A DNA stretch of 64,000 nucleotides from Bacteroidota bacterium. Its GTDB lineage: Bacteria > Bacteroidota > Bacteroidia > Chitinophagales > LD1. The stretch's first letter is position 1; each line of letters begins with the position of its first letter. Both the position numbers and the translations under genes were made by a program. The notes under the pieces were generated by a model. The model made no database searches. It saw only the letters and a list, made by a program, of their open reading frames with translations, and had not been told where the DNA came from. Shown in pieces: positions 53,763 through 62,850 of this stretch. The stretch is from NCBI GenBank assembly GCA_016715625.1, contig JADJZU010000005.1, positions 106,982 through 170,981 of the forward strand, read 5' to 3'.

Positions 53763-56288
53763 ATGATGGAATATTTTTCGCAACGTTTTGGTTCCGGTGA
53801 ATTTATCGGAGAGCATCTCTGGCTGGGCAATCTGGGAACCTTACTGATTGTGCTCAGTTTTTGCACTTCTCTACTGTCGTTCCTTGCTTACTTTGCCGCT
53901 GAGTTTTCTACTGATGCCGATAAAGAGAAATCGTGGAGAGCATTGGCTCGCACAGGATTCTACATTCATGGTGCATCAGTGCTTTTGGTTTTTGTATTGC
54001 TTTTTGTAATGATATTGAACCACTGGTTTGAGTATCACTACGCCTGGCGACACTCTTCTACCCAATTGCCCATGAAATATATTATCAGTAGTTTTTGGGA
54101 AGGGCAAGAGGGCAGTTTTCTGCTTTGGCAATTCTGGCTGGTCATCATGGGCTTTGTTGGAATTCAAGTGCTGAAAAAATTTGAAAATCCGGTGATGGGT
54201 ACGGTGGCCGTTACTCAGTTTTTTCTGGGAAGTATGGTGCTGGGAATTTTTATTGGTGAACACCGTATTGGCAGTAATCCGTTTATTCTACTGCGCCACG
54301 AAATGTCGGAAGCGCCTATTTTCTCTCAGCCGAATTATCTCTCCATGATTCAGGATGGCAATGGTCTGAATCCTTTATTGCAGAATTATTGGATGACCAT
54401 TCATCCTCCGGTGCTGTTTTTGGGTTTTGCATCGGTTACTTTTCCCTTTGCATTTGCCATTGCCAGTTTGCTGCGCAAGGACTGGTCCGAATGGGTGAAA
54501 CCCGCCCTGCCCTGGACTTTGTTCAGCATTGCTATTCTGGGTACGGGAATACTAATGGGTGGTGCCTGGGCTTATGAAAGTTTGAGTTTTGGTGGCTTCT
54601 GGGCTTGGGATCCCGTGGAGAACATGAGTTTAGTGCCCTGGCTGATGGTGGTGGCCGGTTTACACATGCTCCTCGTATATCGCTATACCAAACATTCGCT
54701 CATCAGCACCTATGTATTTTTCATTCTCGGATTTGTCATGGTGTTGTACTCCACTTTTTTAACGCGTAGCGGTATTTTGGGTGATACTTCCGTGCATGCC
54801 TTCACCGATTTAGGAATGACCGGACAGTTGCTGATTTACATGGCCTTTTTCGTGGTAGTGGCATTTACGCTACTTTTTATTCGGGTGTTTAAAAAACAGA
54901 TTCCAGTTATTGAAAAGGAAGAAGAGCTCAAGAGCCGAGAGTTTCTAATGTTCATTGGCACATTGGTTTTGTTTCTCTCAGCCTTGCAAATGATTTTTAC
55001 CACTTCCATTCCGGTGTGGAATATTGTTCTGGAGCCGGTGTTTAAATCAATGGAGTGGGATAAGCTGGCACCACCCGAAAACGTAGTGCCCTATTACAAC
55101 CGAATTCAAATTTGGATTGGCATTCTGGCAGGTCTGTTGACCGGTGCTGCTCAATATTTTGCCTACAAAACGAACCGGCTTCCCGGCACTTTCAAGTGGT
55201 CGGGCTATTCCTTGTTACTTTCTTTGTTGGTGGCAGTGCTCATTGCACTATCTGCATCCATAGAGTTTACCCAGCAGCATTTGATTGACCTGACTTCTAT
55301 TTCCGATAAGCTGTTTGTCAAGTTTCCTTTTGTGTCGGTCTATTTCATGTTTTTGGTAGCTTCTCTGTATGCATTGTTCGGTAATGCGGTGTATATCTTG
55401 GTAGTACTTAAAAACAACTGGCGCAGCATGGGTGGAAGCATAACACACTTTGGATTTGGTGTTTTTTTGCTGGGCGTACTTATCTCTCAGGGCAAGCAGG
55501 AGGTAATTTCGCTCAACCGGCAGGGCATTAACTTTGGTAAAGAGTTTAACTCCAACGAGAAAAACGAAAACATACTCTTACTGCGCGATTCAGCTTTGCA
55601 AATGGGCCAATACGAGGTTACCTATTTAAAAACCCGCCAGGAAAAGCCCAACACCCTTTACGATGTAAAGTATGTGAGGCGCGACTCTGCTTCGGGCAAA
55701 ATTCAAGAAGAGTTTGTGTTGTCGCCCAATGCGCAGATTAACCCAAAGATGGGATTGCTGGCCAACCCGGACACCAAACATTATCTATCAAAGGATGTGT
55801 TTACTCACGTTACTTCTGTGCCCGATAACAGTAAACTCCGGGATTCTGTTTACACGGAAGTAGTGGCTGTTGGCGATACTTTTTTCACGGCTAATGCCTT
55901 TGTAGTGGTTCAAAAGATTAACCCTGAACCCGCCTTGCCTGTAGATTTTGAACGCGGCAGTAAAATTGTAGCGGGCATTGATTTGCAACTGATAGATGAA
56001 AGCAAAAAGATTTTCAGTGCACAACCTGTTTTTGTTATTGATATTGCGGATGGTAATAATTTGTATTCCCTACCCGATTCTGTGGGTGAACTCGGGCTCA
56101 CGTTTGATGTGCTACGCATCAATCCGGAGGATAAAAAGATTACATTACGTGTTCGCGAACAGGAAAAGCCGGCCGATTTTATCATTATGAAAGCCATCAT
56201 TTTTCCTTGGATAAACCTCGTGTGGCTGGGAGGTATTCTCACCTTTGCCGGAGCATTGTTCAGCATGTTCCGAAGGCTGCGCGGATAG
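53763..56288 (+). CDS. ccmF: cytochrome c heme lyase subunit CcmF/CcsA-like
   Basis: The 841-residue polytopic membrane protein contains the WWD heme-handling region (WAYESLSFGGFWAWDPVENMSLVPWL), conserved His-containing loops (EGQEGSFLLWQFW, YWMTIHPPVLFLGF) and a large C-terminal extracytoplasmic part. It attaches heme to CxxCH apocytochromes with CcmE. The diheme lipoprotein at 13-14 kb is one possible client. The start has two Met codons (MMEYF). No ccmABC or ccmH genes are in the window. Confidence 0.92.
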   Translation: MMEYFSQRFGSGEFIGEHLWLGNLGTLLIVLSFCTSLLSFLAYFAAEFSTDADKEKSWRALARTGFYIHGASVLLVFVLLFVMILNHWFEYHYAWRHSSTQLPMKYIISSFWEGQEGSFLLWQFWLVIMGFVGIQVLKKFENPVMGTVAVTQFFLGSMVLGIFIGEHRIGSNPFILLRHEMSEAPIFSQPNYLSMIQDGNGLNPLLQNYWMTIHPPVLFLGFASVTFPFAFAIASLLRKDWSEWVKPALPWTLFSIAILGTGILMGGAWAYESLSFGGFWAWDPVENMSLVPWLMVVAGLHMLLVYRYTKHSLISTYVFFILGFVMVLYSTFLTRSGILGDTSVHAFTDLGMTGQLLIYMAFFVVVAFTLLFIRVFKKQIPVIEKEEELKSREFLMFIGTLVLFLSALQMIFTTSIPVWNIVLEPVFKSMEWDKLAPPENVVPYYNRIQIWIGILAGLLTGAAQYFAYKTNRLPGTFKWSGYSLLLSLLVAVLIALSASIEFTQQHLIDLTSISDKLFVKFPFVSVYFMFLVASLYALFGNAVYILVVLKNNWRSMGGSITHFGFGVFLLGVLISQGKQEVISLNRQGINFGKEFNSNEKNENILLLRDSALQMGQYEVTYLKTRQEKPNTLYDVKYVRRDSASGKIQEEFVLSPNAQINPKMGLLANPDTKHYLSKDVFTHVTSVPDNSKLRDSVYTEVVAVGDTFFTANAFVVVQKINPEPALPVDFERGSKIVAGIDLQLIDESKKIFSAQPVFVIDIADGNNLYSLPDSVGELGLTFDVLRINPEDKKITLRVREQEKPADFIIMKAIIFPWINLVWLGGILTFAGALFSMFRRLRG

Positions 56289-56343
56289 TGGTGAAGCAAG
56301 TTTGTTTTGCATTTTTTCAATTAGCAGTTACTTTGGCTGTGCT

Positions 56344-57117
56344 ATGCGTATATCTATAATAGGGGCCGGAAATGTGGCCACTCAACTCGCGCTTGCTTTT
56401 ACGCAGGCTCGTCATCAGGTGGTTCAAATTGCCAACCGAAATCAGGAACACGGGCAGCTACTGGCCGATGCGGTGGGGGCTTCGTTTAGTTCCGATTTTT
56501 CTCACTTGGCTGATGCTGATGTTTACATACTGGCAGTAAAAGATGATGTGATTGAAGAAGTAGCTGCTCAGCTACATTTGAAAGGAAAACTGCTGGCGCA
56601 TACTTCGGGTACCAAATCGAGAAGTTTATTGCAGAAAGCCTCTTATAGTTACGGTATCTTCTATCCATTGCAAACCATGACTAAAACGGCTAAGGTGGAT
56701 TTTAAACAGGTGCCCATATTGGTGGAGGGAGTCAATGAATATGCCGAAAATGAGTTAAAGCGCTTAGCTAAAACCATATCACAGAATGTTCATTCAGTGG
56801 ACGAAGAACAGCGGCAATGGATACATGTGGCTGCTGTGTTTGCCAATAATTTCACCAATCATTTATATGGCCTTTCGGAGGCACTGCTGCAAAGTCACCA
56901 GCTACCCTTCGATATCCTGAAGCCGCTCATTATGCAATCGGTGCAGAATGTGATGTTGCAGTCGCCTGCGCAATTGCAAACCGGTCCTGCTGCCCGAAAT
57001 GATGCACAGGTTATTGACAAACATCTGCAACTACTCAGCGACCAACCCCGACTCGAAAAAATTTACCGCATACTCACCGACAGTATCATTGCCACTTATC
57101 ATTCGGGGAAAAAATAA
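56344..57117 (+). CDS. Rossmann-fold and DUF2520 domain protein
   Basis: I choose the start at MRISIIGAGNVATQL, which opens directly with the GxGxxA nucleotide-binding motif; the frame upstream runs into ccmF. After the Rossmann half (about 150 residues, with YILAVKDDVIEEVAAQ and AHTSGTKSR) comes the DUF2520 C-terminal helical domain (WIHVAAVFANNFTNHLYGLSEALL). It resembles NADP-dependent reductases such as pyrroline-5-carboxylate or F420-type enzymes, but the reaction is unknown. In many Bacteroidota this gene heads a group with kdsC, a UbiA enzyme and Maf; here kdsC is absent. Confidence 0.85.
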   Translation: MRISIIGAGNVATQLALAFTQARHQVVQIANRNQEHGQLLADAVGASFSSDFSHLADADVYILAVKDDVIEEVAAQLHLKGKLLAHTSGTKSRSLLQKASYSYGIFYPLQTMTKTAKVDFKQVPILVEGVNEYAENELKRLAKTISQNVHSVDEEQRQWIHVAAVFANNFTNHLYGLSEALLQSHQLPFDILKPLIMQSVQNVMLQSPAQLQTGPAARNDAQVIDKHLQLLSDQPRLEKIYRILTDSIIATYHSGKK

Positions 57118-57140
57118 ATTAGCCGCTTAACCTATATACC

Positions 57141-58082
57141 ATGGCCTTTTTAAGACTTCTTCGTGCCGTAAATCTTCTCATTCTGGCGCTTTCGCTTGTG
57201 CTGTTTTATCACTTCATTATTGAAGTCAACCATATCAACATCCTAAAGACGCATCTTGTGCTCTTTACCCCGTTTGATTTTGCCTTGTTTGTTATGTCTA
57301 TCGTTTTCGTGGCCGCTGCCGGTAATATCATCAACGACTATTATGACTATGAACTGGACCGGAGATATAAGCCGGAACGTCCGCTGCCATCCGGAGCATT
57401 CTCTATGGATCAGGCCATGTATCTGCATGCTGTGTTTGCGTTTGCCGGCATAGGACTTGGCTTTTATCTGGGGTATAGCTATGGGAATTTGAAAGTGGGT
57501 TATCTCTACATTGTGGCGGTTATTCTTTTATATCTGTATTCTGCCTATCTCAAAAAGATTCCCCTGGCCGGCAATGTGCTGGTGAGTGCCTTGGCCGGCT
57601 TTGTGTTTGTGCTGCTGCTGCTCTTTGAAATCAATTTCTTAAATCTAATTCAGTTTGATTACGCTTCGCGGATGTTGCATGTGTTGAACTCCGCTGTGTT
57701 GTTTTATGGCGGCTTTGCCTTTCTCACCAATCTTGCCCGCGAGTTGGTGAAAGACCTCGAAGATCAGGAAGGAGACGCAGCGCTGAACTATTTTACTTTG
57801 CCGGTGGCAGCCGGTGAAAATGCCGGTCGCATTGCTGCTACGCTGGTGCTCTTTGTTTTGATTTTTGCGCTCGCCTATTACATGAATGGATTTTATGTGT
57901 CGTATGCCCGCAAGGAGTTTTATTACCTGCTGATAGCGGTGCAGTTGCCCTTGCTTTATACCGTCTATTTGTTGTTTACTTCAAAGGCGCAAAAAGATTA
58001 TACACGCATTAGTCTCTTGTTGAAAGTCATTATGCTTGCTGGTATCCTTTCTATTCCTGCGTTTTACTATTTCAATCAATGA
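57141..58082 (+). CDS. UbiA family prenyltransferase (geranylgeranylglycerol-phosphate synthase-like)
   Basis: The 313-residue polytopic membrane protein carries both Asp-rich motifs of the UbiA superfamily: NIINDYYDYELDRRYKPERP (NDxxDxxxD) and RELVKDLEDQEGDAA. Hydrophobic helices surround them. Members transfer prenyl chains to acceptors. In Bacteroidota this gene is often labelled geranylgeranylglycerol-phosphate geranylgeranyltransferase, but menaquinone-type or other substrates are possible. The stop overlaps the Maf start (ATGA). Confidence 0.85.
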   Translation: MAFLRLLRAVNLLILALSLVLFYHFIIEVNHINILKTHLVLFTPFDFALFVMSIVFVAAAGNIINDYYDYELDRRYKPERPLPSGAFSMDQAMYLHAVFAFAGIGLGFYLGYSYGNLKVGYLYIVAVILLYLYSAYLKKIPLAGNVLVSALAGFVFVLLLLFEINFLNLIQFDYASRMLHVLNSAVLFYGGFAFLTNLARELVKDLEDQEGDAALNYFTLPVAAGENAGRIAATLVLFVLIFALAYYMNGFYVSYARKEFYYLLIAVQLPLLYTVYLLFTSKAQKDYTRISLLLKVIMLAGILSIPAFYYFNQ

Positions 58083-58684
58083 GCAGTATGTTGATTCAAC
58101 CCAAGCCTGCGGTGCCGTCCGGCCATCGCCAATTGATTTTAGCTTCCAAATCGCCCCGAAGAAATGAATTGCTTAAAATGGCAGGCTTTTCTTTTGAGGT
58201 TCGTTCCAAGGATGTGGAGGAAAATCACCCGGATGGGATAGCGCAACGCGATATTCCACTCCATCTGGCACAAAAAAAAGCACGCGCATTTATACCGGAG
58301 CTACAAGATCATGAAATAGTGCTGGGGGCGGACACCATTGTTTTGTTGAATGGAAAGATTTATGAAAAGCCCACCGACCGGGCGGATGCGTTGCGCATGT
58401 TGGCCGCATTAAGCGGACAGGTGCACGAAGTGATTACCGGAGTGTGTATTTTATCCTCCGAAAAGGAAGTGCTCTTTTCGGAAACCACTCGTGTGCAGTT
58501 TAACACACTGAGCGAGTCTGAAATTGCCTACTATGTGGATGCCTATCAACCCTATGACAAAGCCGGTGCCTATGCCTGCCAGGAATGGATTGGGGCGGTG
58601 GGTATCCGAAGCTTTGATGGGGACTATTTTAATGTGGTAGGTCTGCCGGTGAATCGGGTTTACGAAGTGCTTAAAAATTTCTGA
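58079..58684 (+). CDS. maf: Maf-like nucleotide pyrophosphatase
   Basis: The 201-residue protein starts the conserved core LILASKSPRRNELLKMAGF (SxSPRR), followed by VLGADTIVLLNGKIYEKP and AYACQEWIGAVGIRSFDGDYFNVVGLP. Maf hydrolyses non-canonical and canonical nucleoside triphosphates. The first ~16 residues are not conserved, so the true start could be a little further in. It is translationally coupled (ATGA) to the UbiA gene. Confidence 0.92.
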   Translation: MSSMLIQPKPAVPSGHRQLILASKSPRRNELLKMAGFSFEVRSKDVEENHPDGIAQRDIPLHLAQKKARAFIPELQDHEIVLGADTIVLLNGKIYEKPTDRADALRMLAALSGQVHEVITGVCILSSEKEVLFSETTRVQFNTLSESEIAYYVDAYQPYDKAGAYACQEWIGAVGIRSFDGDYFNVVGLPVNRVYEVLKNF

Positions 58685-58688
58685 GGCT

Positions 58689-59975
58689 ATGCATTATCGG
58701 CAACATTTATCTTTTGAATCCAAAGAGACCATTGCAGAAGTACAATGGCAGTCGCTGCGTCATTTGTTGCTGTATCTGAGCCAGCATTCTCCCTACTATC
58801 AGCGCCTTTTTCAGGAGCAGGCGGTGGACCTTGATGCCATACAATCCCTGGCCGATTTGCAGCAACTGCCTACCACGACCAAAGATGATTTTAGTGCGCA
58901 TAATTTTGACTTCTTGTGTGTGCCGCGTGCCGCCATTGCCGATTACACCACCACATCAGGCACCACCGGCTCACCGGTGACCGTTGCACTCACCGAAAAT
59001 GATTTGCAGCGGCTGGCCTACAATGAAGAGCAATCGTTTATCACAGCCGGCTGCAAGGCCGGTGATGTGTTTCAATTGATGCTGACCCTCGACCGTCAGT
59101 TTATGGCCGGTATGGCTTATTACTCGGGCATTCGAAAACTGGGAGGCGGAGCGGTGCGCGTGGGAGCGGTGTCGCCACAAACGCAGTGGGAGCACATCCT
59201 TCGGTTTAAGCCGGAGGTGATGGTGGCGGTGCCATCGTTTATTGTAAAACTGCTGGACTATGCCGTGCAGCACCACATCGACTTTCAGCATTGTTCCATT
59301 ACCAAAGCCATCTGTATTGGCGAACCGGTGCGGCAGGGTGATTTGTCGCCCAACACGCTGGCCAAGCGAATAGCCGCGCAATGGAATATTCAATTGTATT
59401 CTACCTATGCCAGCACCGAAATGCAAACTGCCTTTACGGAATGCGAATATGGCTGTGGAGGGCATTTGCGACCGGAGTTGCTGCTGGTGGAAATACTGGA
59501 TGAAAACGGACAAGCCCTACCAGCCGGTGAAGCGGGCGAGGTGACCATTACCACGCTGGGCGTAGAAGGCATGCCGCTGTTGCGCTATCGCACCGGTGAT
59601 ATTTGCTCCGCCTACGAAGAACCCTGCGCCTGCGGGCGAAATACCCTGCGCCTGTCGCCTGTAACCGGACGCAAGAACCAGATGATAAAATACAAGGGCA
59701 CCACCTTGTTTCCGCCTGCGGTGTTTGATGCGCTGAGCACGGTGCCGCAGATTAAAGATTACCTGATGGAGGTGTCTAAAAATGAATTGGGAACCGATGA
59801 AATTCTGCTGCACATTGCCCAATCCGGAAATCTGGATGAAGTGGAACCACAAATCAAAAATGCCCTGCAAACCAAGCTGCGTGTGATTCCTGCGCTTCAC
59901 TTCACCTCTTCGGCCGTTATTCAAAGTATGCGCCCGGCCGAAAGTCGCAAACCTTTGATGGTTATTTTTAAGTAA
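58689..59975 (+). CDS. phenylacetate-CoA ligase-like AMP-binding protein (PaaK family)
   Basis: The 428-residue protein has the adenylate-forming core: TTTSGTTGSPVTVALTENDLQR (P-loop-like), YSTYASTEMQTAFTECEYGCGGH, and GEVTITTLGVEGMPLLRYRTGDICS with the late RLSPVTGRKNQMIKYKGTTLFPP. Length and motifs match PaaK-type ligases, which activate carboxylates as CoA thioesters. No phenylacetate pathway genes accompany it, so the substrate is open. It follows maf by 4 bases. Confidence 0.85.
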   Translation: MHYRQHLSFESKETIAEVQWQSLRHLLLYLSQHSPYYQRLFQEQAVDLDAIQSLADLQQLPTTTKDDFSAHNFDFLCVPRAAIADYTTTSGTTGSPVTVALTENDLQRLAYNEEQSFITAGCKAGDVFQLMLTLDRQFMAGMAYYSGIRKLGGGAVRVGAVSPQTQWEHILRFKPEVMVAVPSFIVKLLDYAVQHHIDFQHCSITKAICIGEPVRQGDLSPNTLAKRIAAQWNIQLYSTYASTEMQTAFTECEYGCGGHLRPELLLVEILDENGQALPAGEAGEVTITTLGVEGMPLLRYRTGDICSAYEEPCACGRNTLRLSPVTGRKNQMIKYKGTTLFPPAVFDALSTVPQIKDYLMEVSKNELGTDEILLHIAQSGNLDEVEPQIKNALQTKLRVIPALHFTSSAVIQSMRPAESRKPLMVIFK

Positions 59976-60033
59976 TTGCATTTTGCATAGTCGCTGGTTT
60001 TATATTTTTATTCCGCATAAAAACCGACAAACC

Positions 60034-60654
60034 ATGAAATCAATTGCGTTTACACTCTCCTTCTTTTTGCTGTTAAGCACTGCCTCGGCACAATCGGTGA
60101 AAGCTTTGTTTGATGCCGAAAAACTGGTCTTCTATGGCCTCGATTTTTCTAAAGCTAAGTTTGCCTTGCCCGATGCCAAGCCCAATGAAATTAAAGACCG
60201 CTATTTTGAAGAGTGGCACCAAGGGGTGATGACCGATAATGCCCGCTTCAATAAAGAAAGCGCGTTTCAGAAATTGAGTGTGTATGGTGATCCATTTGTA
60301 GCCAAGAAACGAAATGCAGCTGTGAACGTAGCAGACCTTGTTGCCAAAGACGATAATCCACTATCGGCTAAGGATATTGAGAGCGTGATAGCCGAGTATA
60401 AAGACGGGGTAAAGAAAGAAGGGTTTGGCGCGGTGCTGATTGTGGAAAGTTTCAATAAGAAAAAAGAAGAAGGCATTGCACACGTAGTGCTGTTTGATAT
60501 TGCTACGCGCAAAGTGCTGCTCGACAAGCGCATGGTTGGCAAACCCGGTGGTGGCGGGCTCACCAACTTCTGGCTGCGGTCTATCCAAAACATCTTTGAG
60601 CGCATGACGGCTACCGAATTTTCCATCTGGAAAAAAGAAGCGCTGGGCAAGTAA
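60034..60654 (+). CDS. exported protein of unknown function
   Basis: I place the start at MKSIAFTLSFFLLLSTASAQ, a clean signal peptide; the frame upstream (from 59983) has none. The mature ~187 residues (SVKALFDAEKLVFYGLDFSKAKFA, LFDIATRKVLLDKRMVGKPGGGGL, NIFERMTATEFSIWKKEALGK) look like an alpha/beta periplasmic protein. I do not recognise a named family. It follows the PaaK-like gene in the same direction. Confidence 0.65.
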   Translation: MKSIAFTLSFFLLLSTASAQSVKALFDAEKLVFYGLDFSKAKFALPDAKPNEIKDRYFEEWHQGVMTDNARFNKESAFQKLSVYGDPFVAKKRNAAVNVADLVAKDDNPLSAKDIESVIAEYKDGVKKEGFGAVLIVESFNKKKEEGIAHVVLFDIATRKVLLDKRMVGKPGGGGLTNFWLRSIQNIFERMTATEFSIWKKEALGK

Positions 60655-60666
60655 GCTTCCTGCTGT

Positions 60667-60918
60667 TTATTCCACTTTCTCTTTGAGCGTGTTGAACAGC
60701 GTTCGCGCTTCGCGGTAATTGCTAAACCAGTCGCAGTTGTAAATGCTGGAGGGCATGAGCATGCACTCTTCGGGGTCGGCATCGTTATCGTAAGCGGTGC
60801 CGGTAGAAATGTATACCGGTGCGCCTTGCAGCACCACAAAAAAACGAGAGCCGTGGTCCTCGAGGCGCAATTCCAGCGCCTTTCCGGTGTTGGTCACAAA
60901 GTCGAGTAGTCTGTTCAT
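60667..60918 (-). CDS. small protein of unknown function
   Basis: The 83-residue reading (from MNRLLDFVTNTGKALELRLE) has no signal or membrane segment but has the look of a real gene: RFFVVLQGAPVYISTGTAYDNDADPEECML and YREARTLFNTLKEKVE. The longer frame to 60951 adds residues that look non-coding. It converges with the exported unknown and diverges from the next secreted unknown. No family is recognised. Confidence 0.45.
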   Translation of the reverse strand: MNRLLDFVTNTGKALELRLEDHGSRFFVVLQGAPVYISTGTAYDNDADPEECMLMPSSIYNCDWFSNYREARTLFNTLKEKVE

Positions 60919-61010
60919 AATACTTTTTTGGAAACGAATAAACAGGGGCACTGCGCAGTGTATTTGCGCAGCAGATGAGCCAGCGGAAAAAAATGTTTAT
61001 ATTTAGAATC

Positions 61011-61580
61011 ATGAAACGGTGCCGACTCCTGATGCTATTGTTGCTGCTTACCCTGGCCGGCACGGAGGCGGCTGCGCAGACCGTGTCGCGGCAGCAGTTG
61101 CGCGAAAGTTTTTTGGGGGCCACCACGCGCAGGTCCGCACTGGATTCACTGACTAGAAAGCTGGAATCGCTCTCCCGAAAATCGCCTGCCGAGGAAAGTT
61201 ACCTGGGCATTTGCAATGGATTATACTGCCAGTATGAAGCAAGCAACTGGGCCAAGCTGAAGTATGTGATGAAATCTAAAAACCACCTCAACAGCGCGGT
61301 GGAACGCGATGCCAAAGACCCGGAACTGCGCTTTTTGCGGCTGATGCTGGAGCATTTTTTACCCTCCTTTTTAGGGCTCAACAAACACATCAGCGAAGAC
61401 CTGGCTGTTATCTTTTCAAATCCGGCTTTTATTGATGAGAATGCGGACCTCAAACGAAAGGTGATTGAGTTTTTAATCTGGTCGAAGCGATGCTCGCCCA
61501 CCCAGCATCAACTGCTGGAACGGAAACTGGAGGAGATGAACCGTGCACCCGCTGCTGCCACGGTGAAGAAAAGCGGATAA
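61011..61580 (+). CDS. exported protein of unknown function
   Basis: The start MKRCRLLMLLLLLTLAGTEAAAQ is a strong signal peptide; an ATG 36 bases upstream is less likely. The ~167-residue mature part is helical and basic (QLRESFLGATTRRSALDSLTRKLESL, LRFLRLMLEHFLPSFLGLNKHI). Its end converges on the exported phosphatase-like gene 11 bases away. No family is recognised. Confidence 0.6.
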   Translation: MKRCRLLMLLLLLTLAGTEAAAQTVSRQQLRESFLGATTRRSALDSLTRKLESLSRKSPAEESYLGICNGLYCQYEASNWAKLKYVMKSKNHLNSAVERDAKDPELRFLRLMLEHFLPSFLGLNKHISEDLAVIFSNPAFIDENADLKRKVIEFLIWSKRCSPTQHQLLERKLEEMNRAPAAATVKKSG

Positions 61581-61591
61581 AAGACTGTTGC

Positions 61592-62296
61592 TTACCGGTT
61601 GCCTTTGAGTTCGCGGATGAGCACCTTTTCGGTGCGGTCGGCCAGGTAGAGCATTTCGGTGGCTATCTGCCGGTTGAGCGTGCGGTATTGCTGCATCTCT
61701 TCGGGGCTGTGGTCGTAGCGGTGGGGGCTCGGGTAGGGGAGGTCTACATGCCCTTGCAGCATACTTAGATTGGATACTTCTTCCTCGTAACAAATGTTGA
61801 CTACCACGGTTTTGGCGGTGTCTACGTTGCCCAGTTCGTTTTTGGAAGTGAGGATGTTAATCGGGAAATCTTTATTGATAGAAATGCTGTAGCTCTTGGC
61901 TTCTTTGTTTTCGAGCTGCAGGCAATAGAAGCCCGACTCGGTGAGCACCGCAGCCACCGCGGGATACACCTGACTGACGGTATCGCCCATGGAGAAAGCA
62001 GTTTTGTTATACAATCCGTAATAATAAAAAGCCGACTGCGCCCACACCTGCAGCATGAGAGTGCGCCTGGTGTTGGTTTTGCAGGTAAAAAGCACCAGCT
62101 TTTTGCGGGACAACTGCTCGGCCATGTCGTCCAGGACCTGTTTGCGCTCGGGATCTATGCTTTTAAAATCGCGGACCGCCTCTTTGCAAAACTTTTCGAG
62201 TTCAGAATTAAAACGCCTCTGCTGTGCCTCTGCCACGTTGGTGCCCAGCAGGCACAAGAGCAGGAATAGTATCAATTTACCGCGCGGATGCATCAC
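61592..62296 (-). CDS. exported low-molecular-weight phosphatase/arsenate-reductase-like protein
   Basis: The N-terminus is a signal peptide (about residues 7-24, LILFLLLCLLGTNVAEAQ). After a helical linker comes KKLVLFTCKTNTRRTLMLQV, with Cys 72 and Arg 78 in the CX5R phosphate-binding loop of LMW-PTPases. WAQSAFYYYGL and the end LPYPSPHRYDHSPEEMQQY with RQIATEML follow the Bacteroidota PTPase/ArsC-like family as I remember it. Where those proteins have the general-acid DP (YEDP), this one has YPSP, so catalysis is doubtful. Export is unusual for this fold. It could be a phosphate- or oxyanion-binding protein, but no substrate is proven. Confidence 0.6.
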   Translation of the reverse strand: MMHPRGKLILFLLLCLLGTNVAEAQQRRFNSELEKFCKEAVRDFKSIDPERKQVLDDMAEQLSRKKLVLFTCKTNTRRTLMLQVWAQSAFYYYGLYNKTAFSMGDTVSQVYPAVAAVLTESGFYCLQLENKEAKSYSISINKDFPINILTSKNELGNVDTAKTVVVNICYEEEVSNLSMLQGHVDLPYPSPHRYDHSPEEMQQYRTLNRQIATEMLYLADRTEKVLIRELKGNR

Positions 62297-62368
62297 GTAG
62301 CTAAACTAAGAATTTATAATCGGTTTGTTTTTTCTGCGCTTATCTTTACCCTTCAACAAAAAAACGAA

Positions 62369-62794
62369 ATGGCTATCCGGAGAAATAAAGGCGGAGTGGG
62401 CGTGCTGATTGTGCTGGCCCTGCTGGGCCTGGTGGTACTGGCGATTAAAACCTGCCGCACGGCCATGCCGGTGGCCGCGCCCACCGTGCAGGACAATTCC
62501 CCGGCCGACTGGCGGAGCCATCCTGTGGTGTATACCAAACATGCCCGCTGCCGCATGGAGTGCCGGCACATATCGGAAGAACAGGTAAGGGAAATACTCG
62601 CCCATGGCACCATCAACGAACAAAAGAGCAAAGAAGAAGCGGACGAGGCTACAGGCCGGTGCGATAGTTATGCGCTGGAGGGCCGCACCAGCGATGGACA
62701 GCAGGTGCGCATTGTGTTTGGTGCCTGCCCCAAAATAACCAAGGTGATTACGGCTATTGATCTGGAGAAGGACTATACCTGCGATTGCCGATAG
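62369..62794 (+). CDS. membrane-anchored DUF4258 protein
   Basis: The start MAIRRNKGGVGVLIVLALLG gives an N-terminal TM helix (VLIVLALLGLVVLAI); the frame to 62288 upstream looks unlikely and would overlap the divergent gene. The C-terminal ~80 residues match DUF4258: YTKHARCRMECRHISEEQVREILAHG and QQVRIVFGACPKITKVITAIDLEKDYTCDC. Several Cys suggest an oxidising compartment. The function is unknown; related folds include toxin-like domains. Confidence 0.7.
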   Translation: MAIRRNKGGVGVLIVLALLGLVVLAIKTCRTAMPVAAPTVQDNSPADWRSHPVVYTKHARCRMECRHISEEQVREILAHGTINEQKSKEEADEATGRCDSYALEGRTSDGQQVRIVFGACPKITKVITAIDLEKDYTCDCR

Positions 62795-62850
62795 CAGACC
62801 CTATCCTGCCATCAGCCCATGAACGATGAACAATTCTTAAAACAAATAAC

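Noticed and set aside
58971..59981. Long minus-strand frames opposite the PaaK-like gene
   Set aside because: The plus-strand gene has clear family motifs throughout. The opposite frames are His/Gln-rich, as expected for an antisense shadow of G+C-richer coding DNA.
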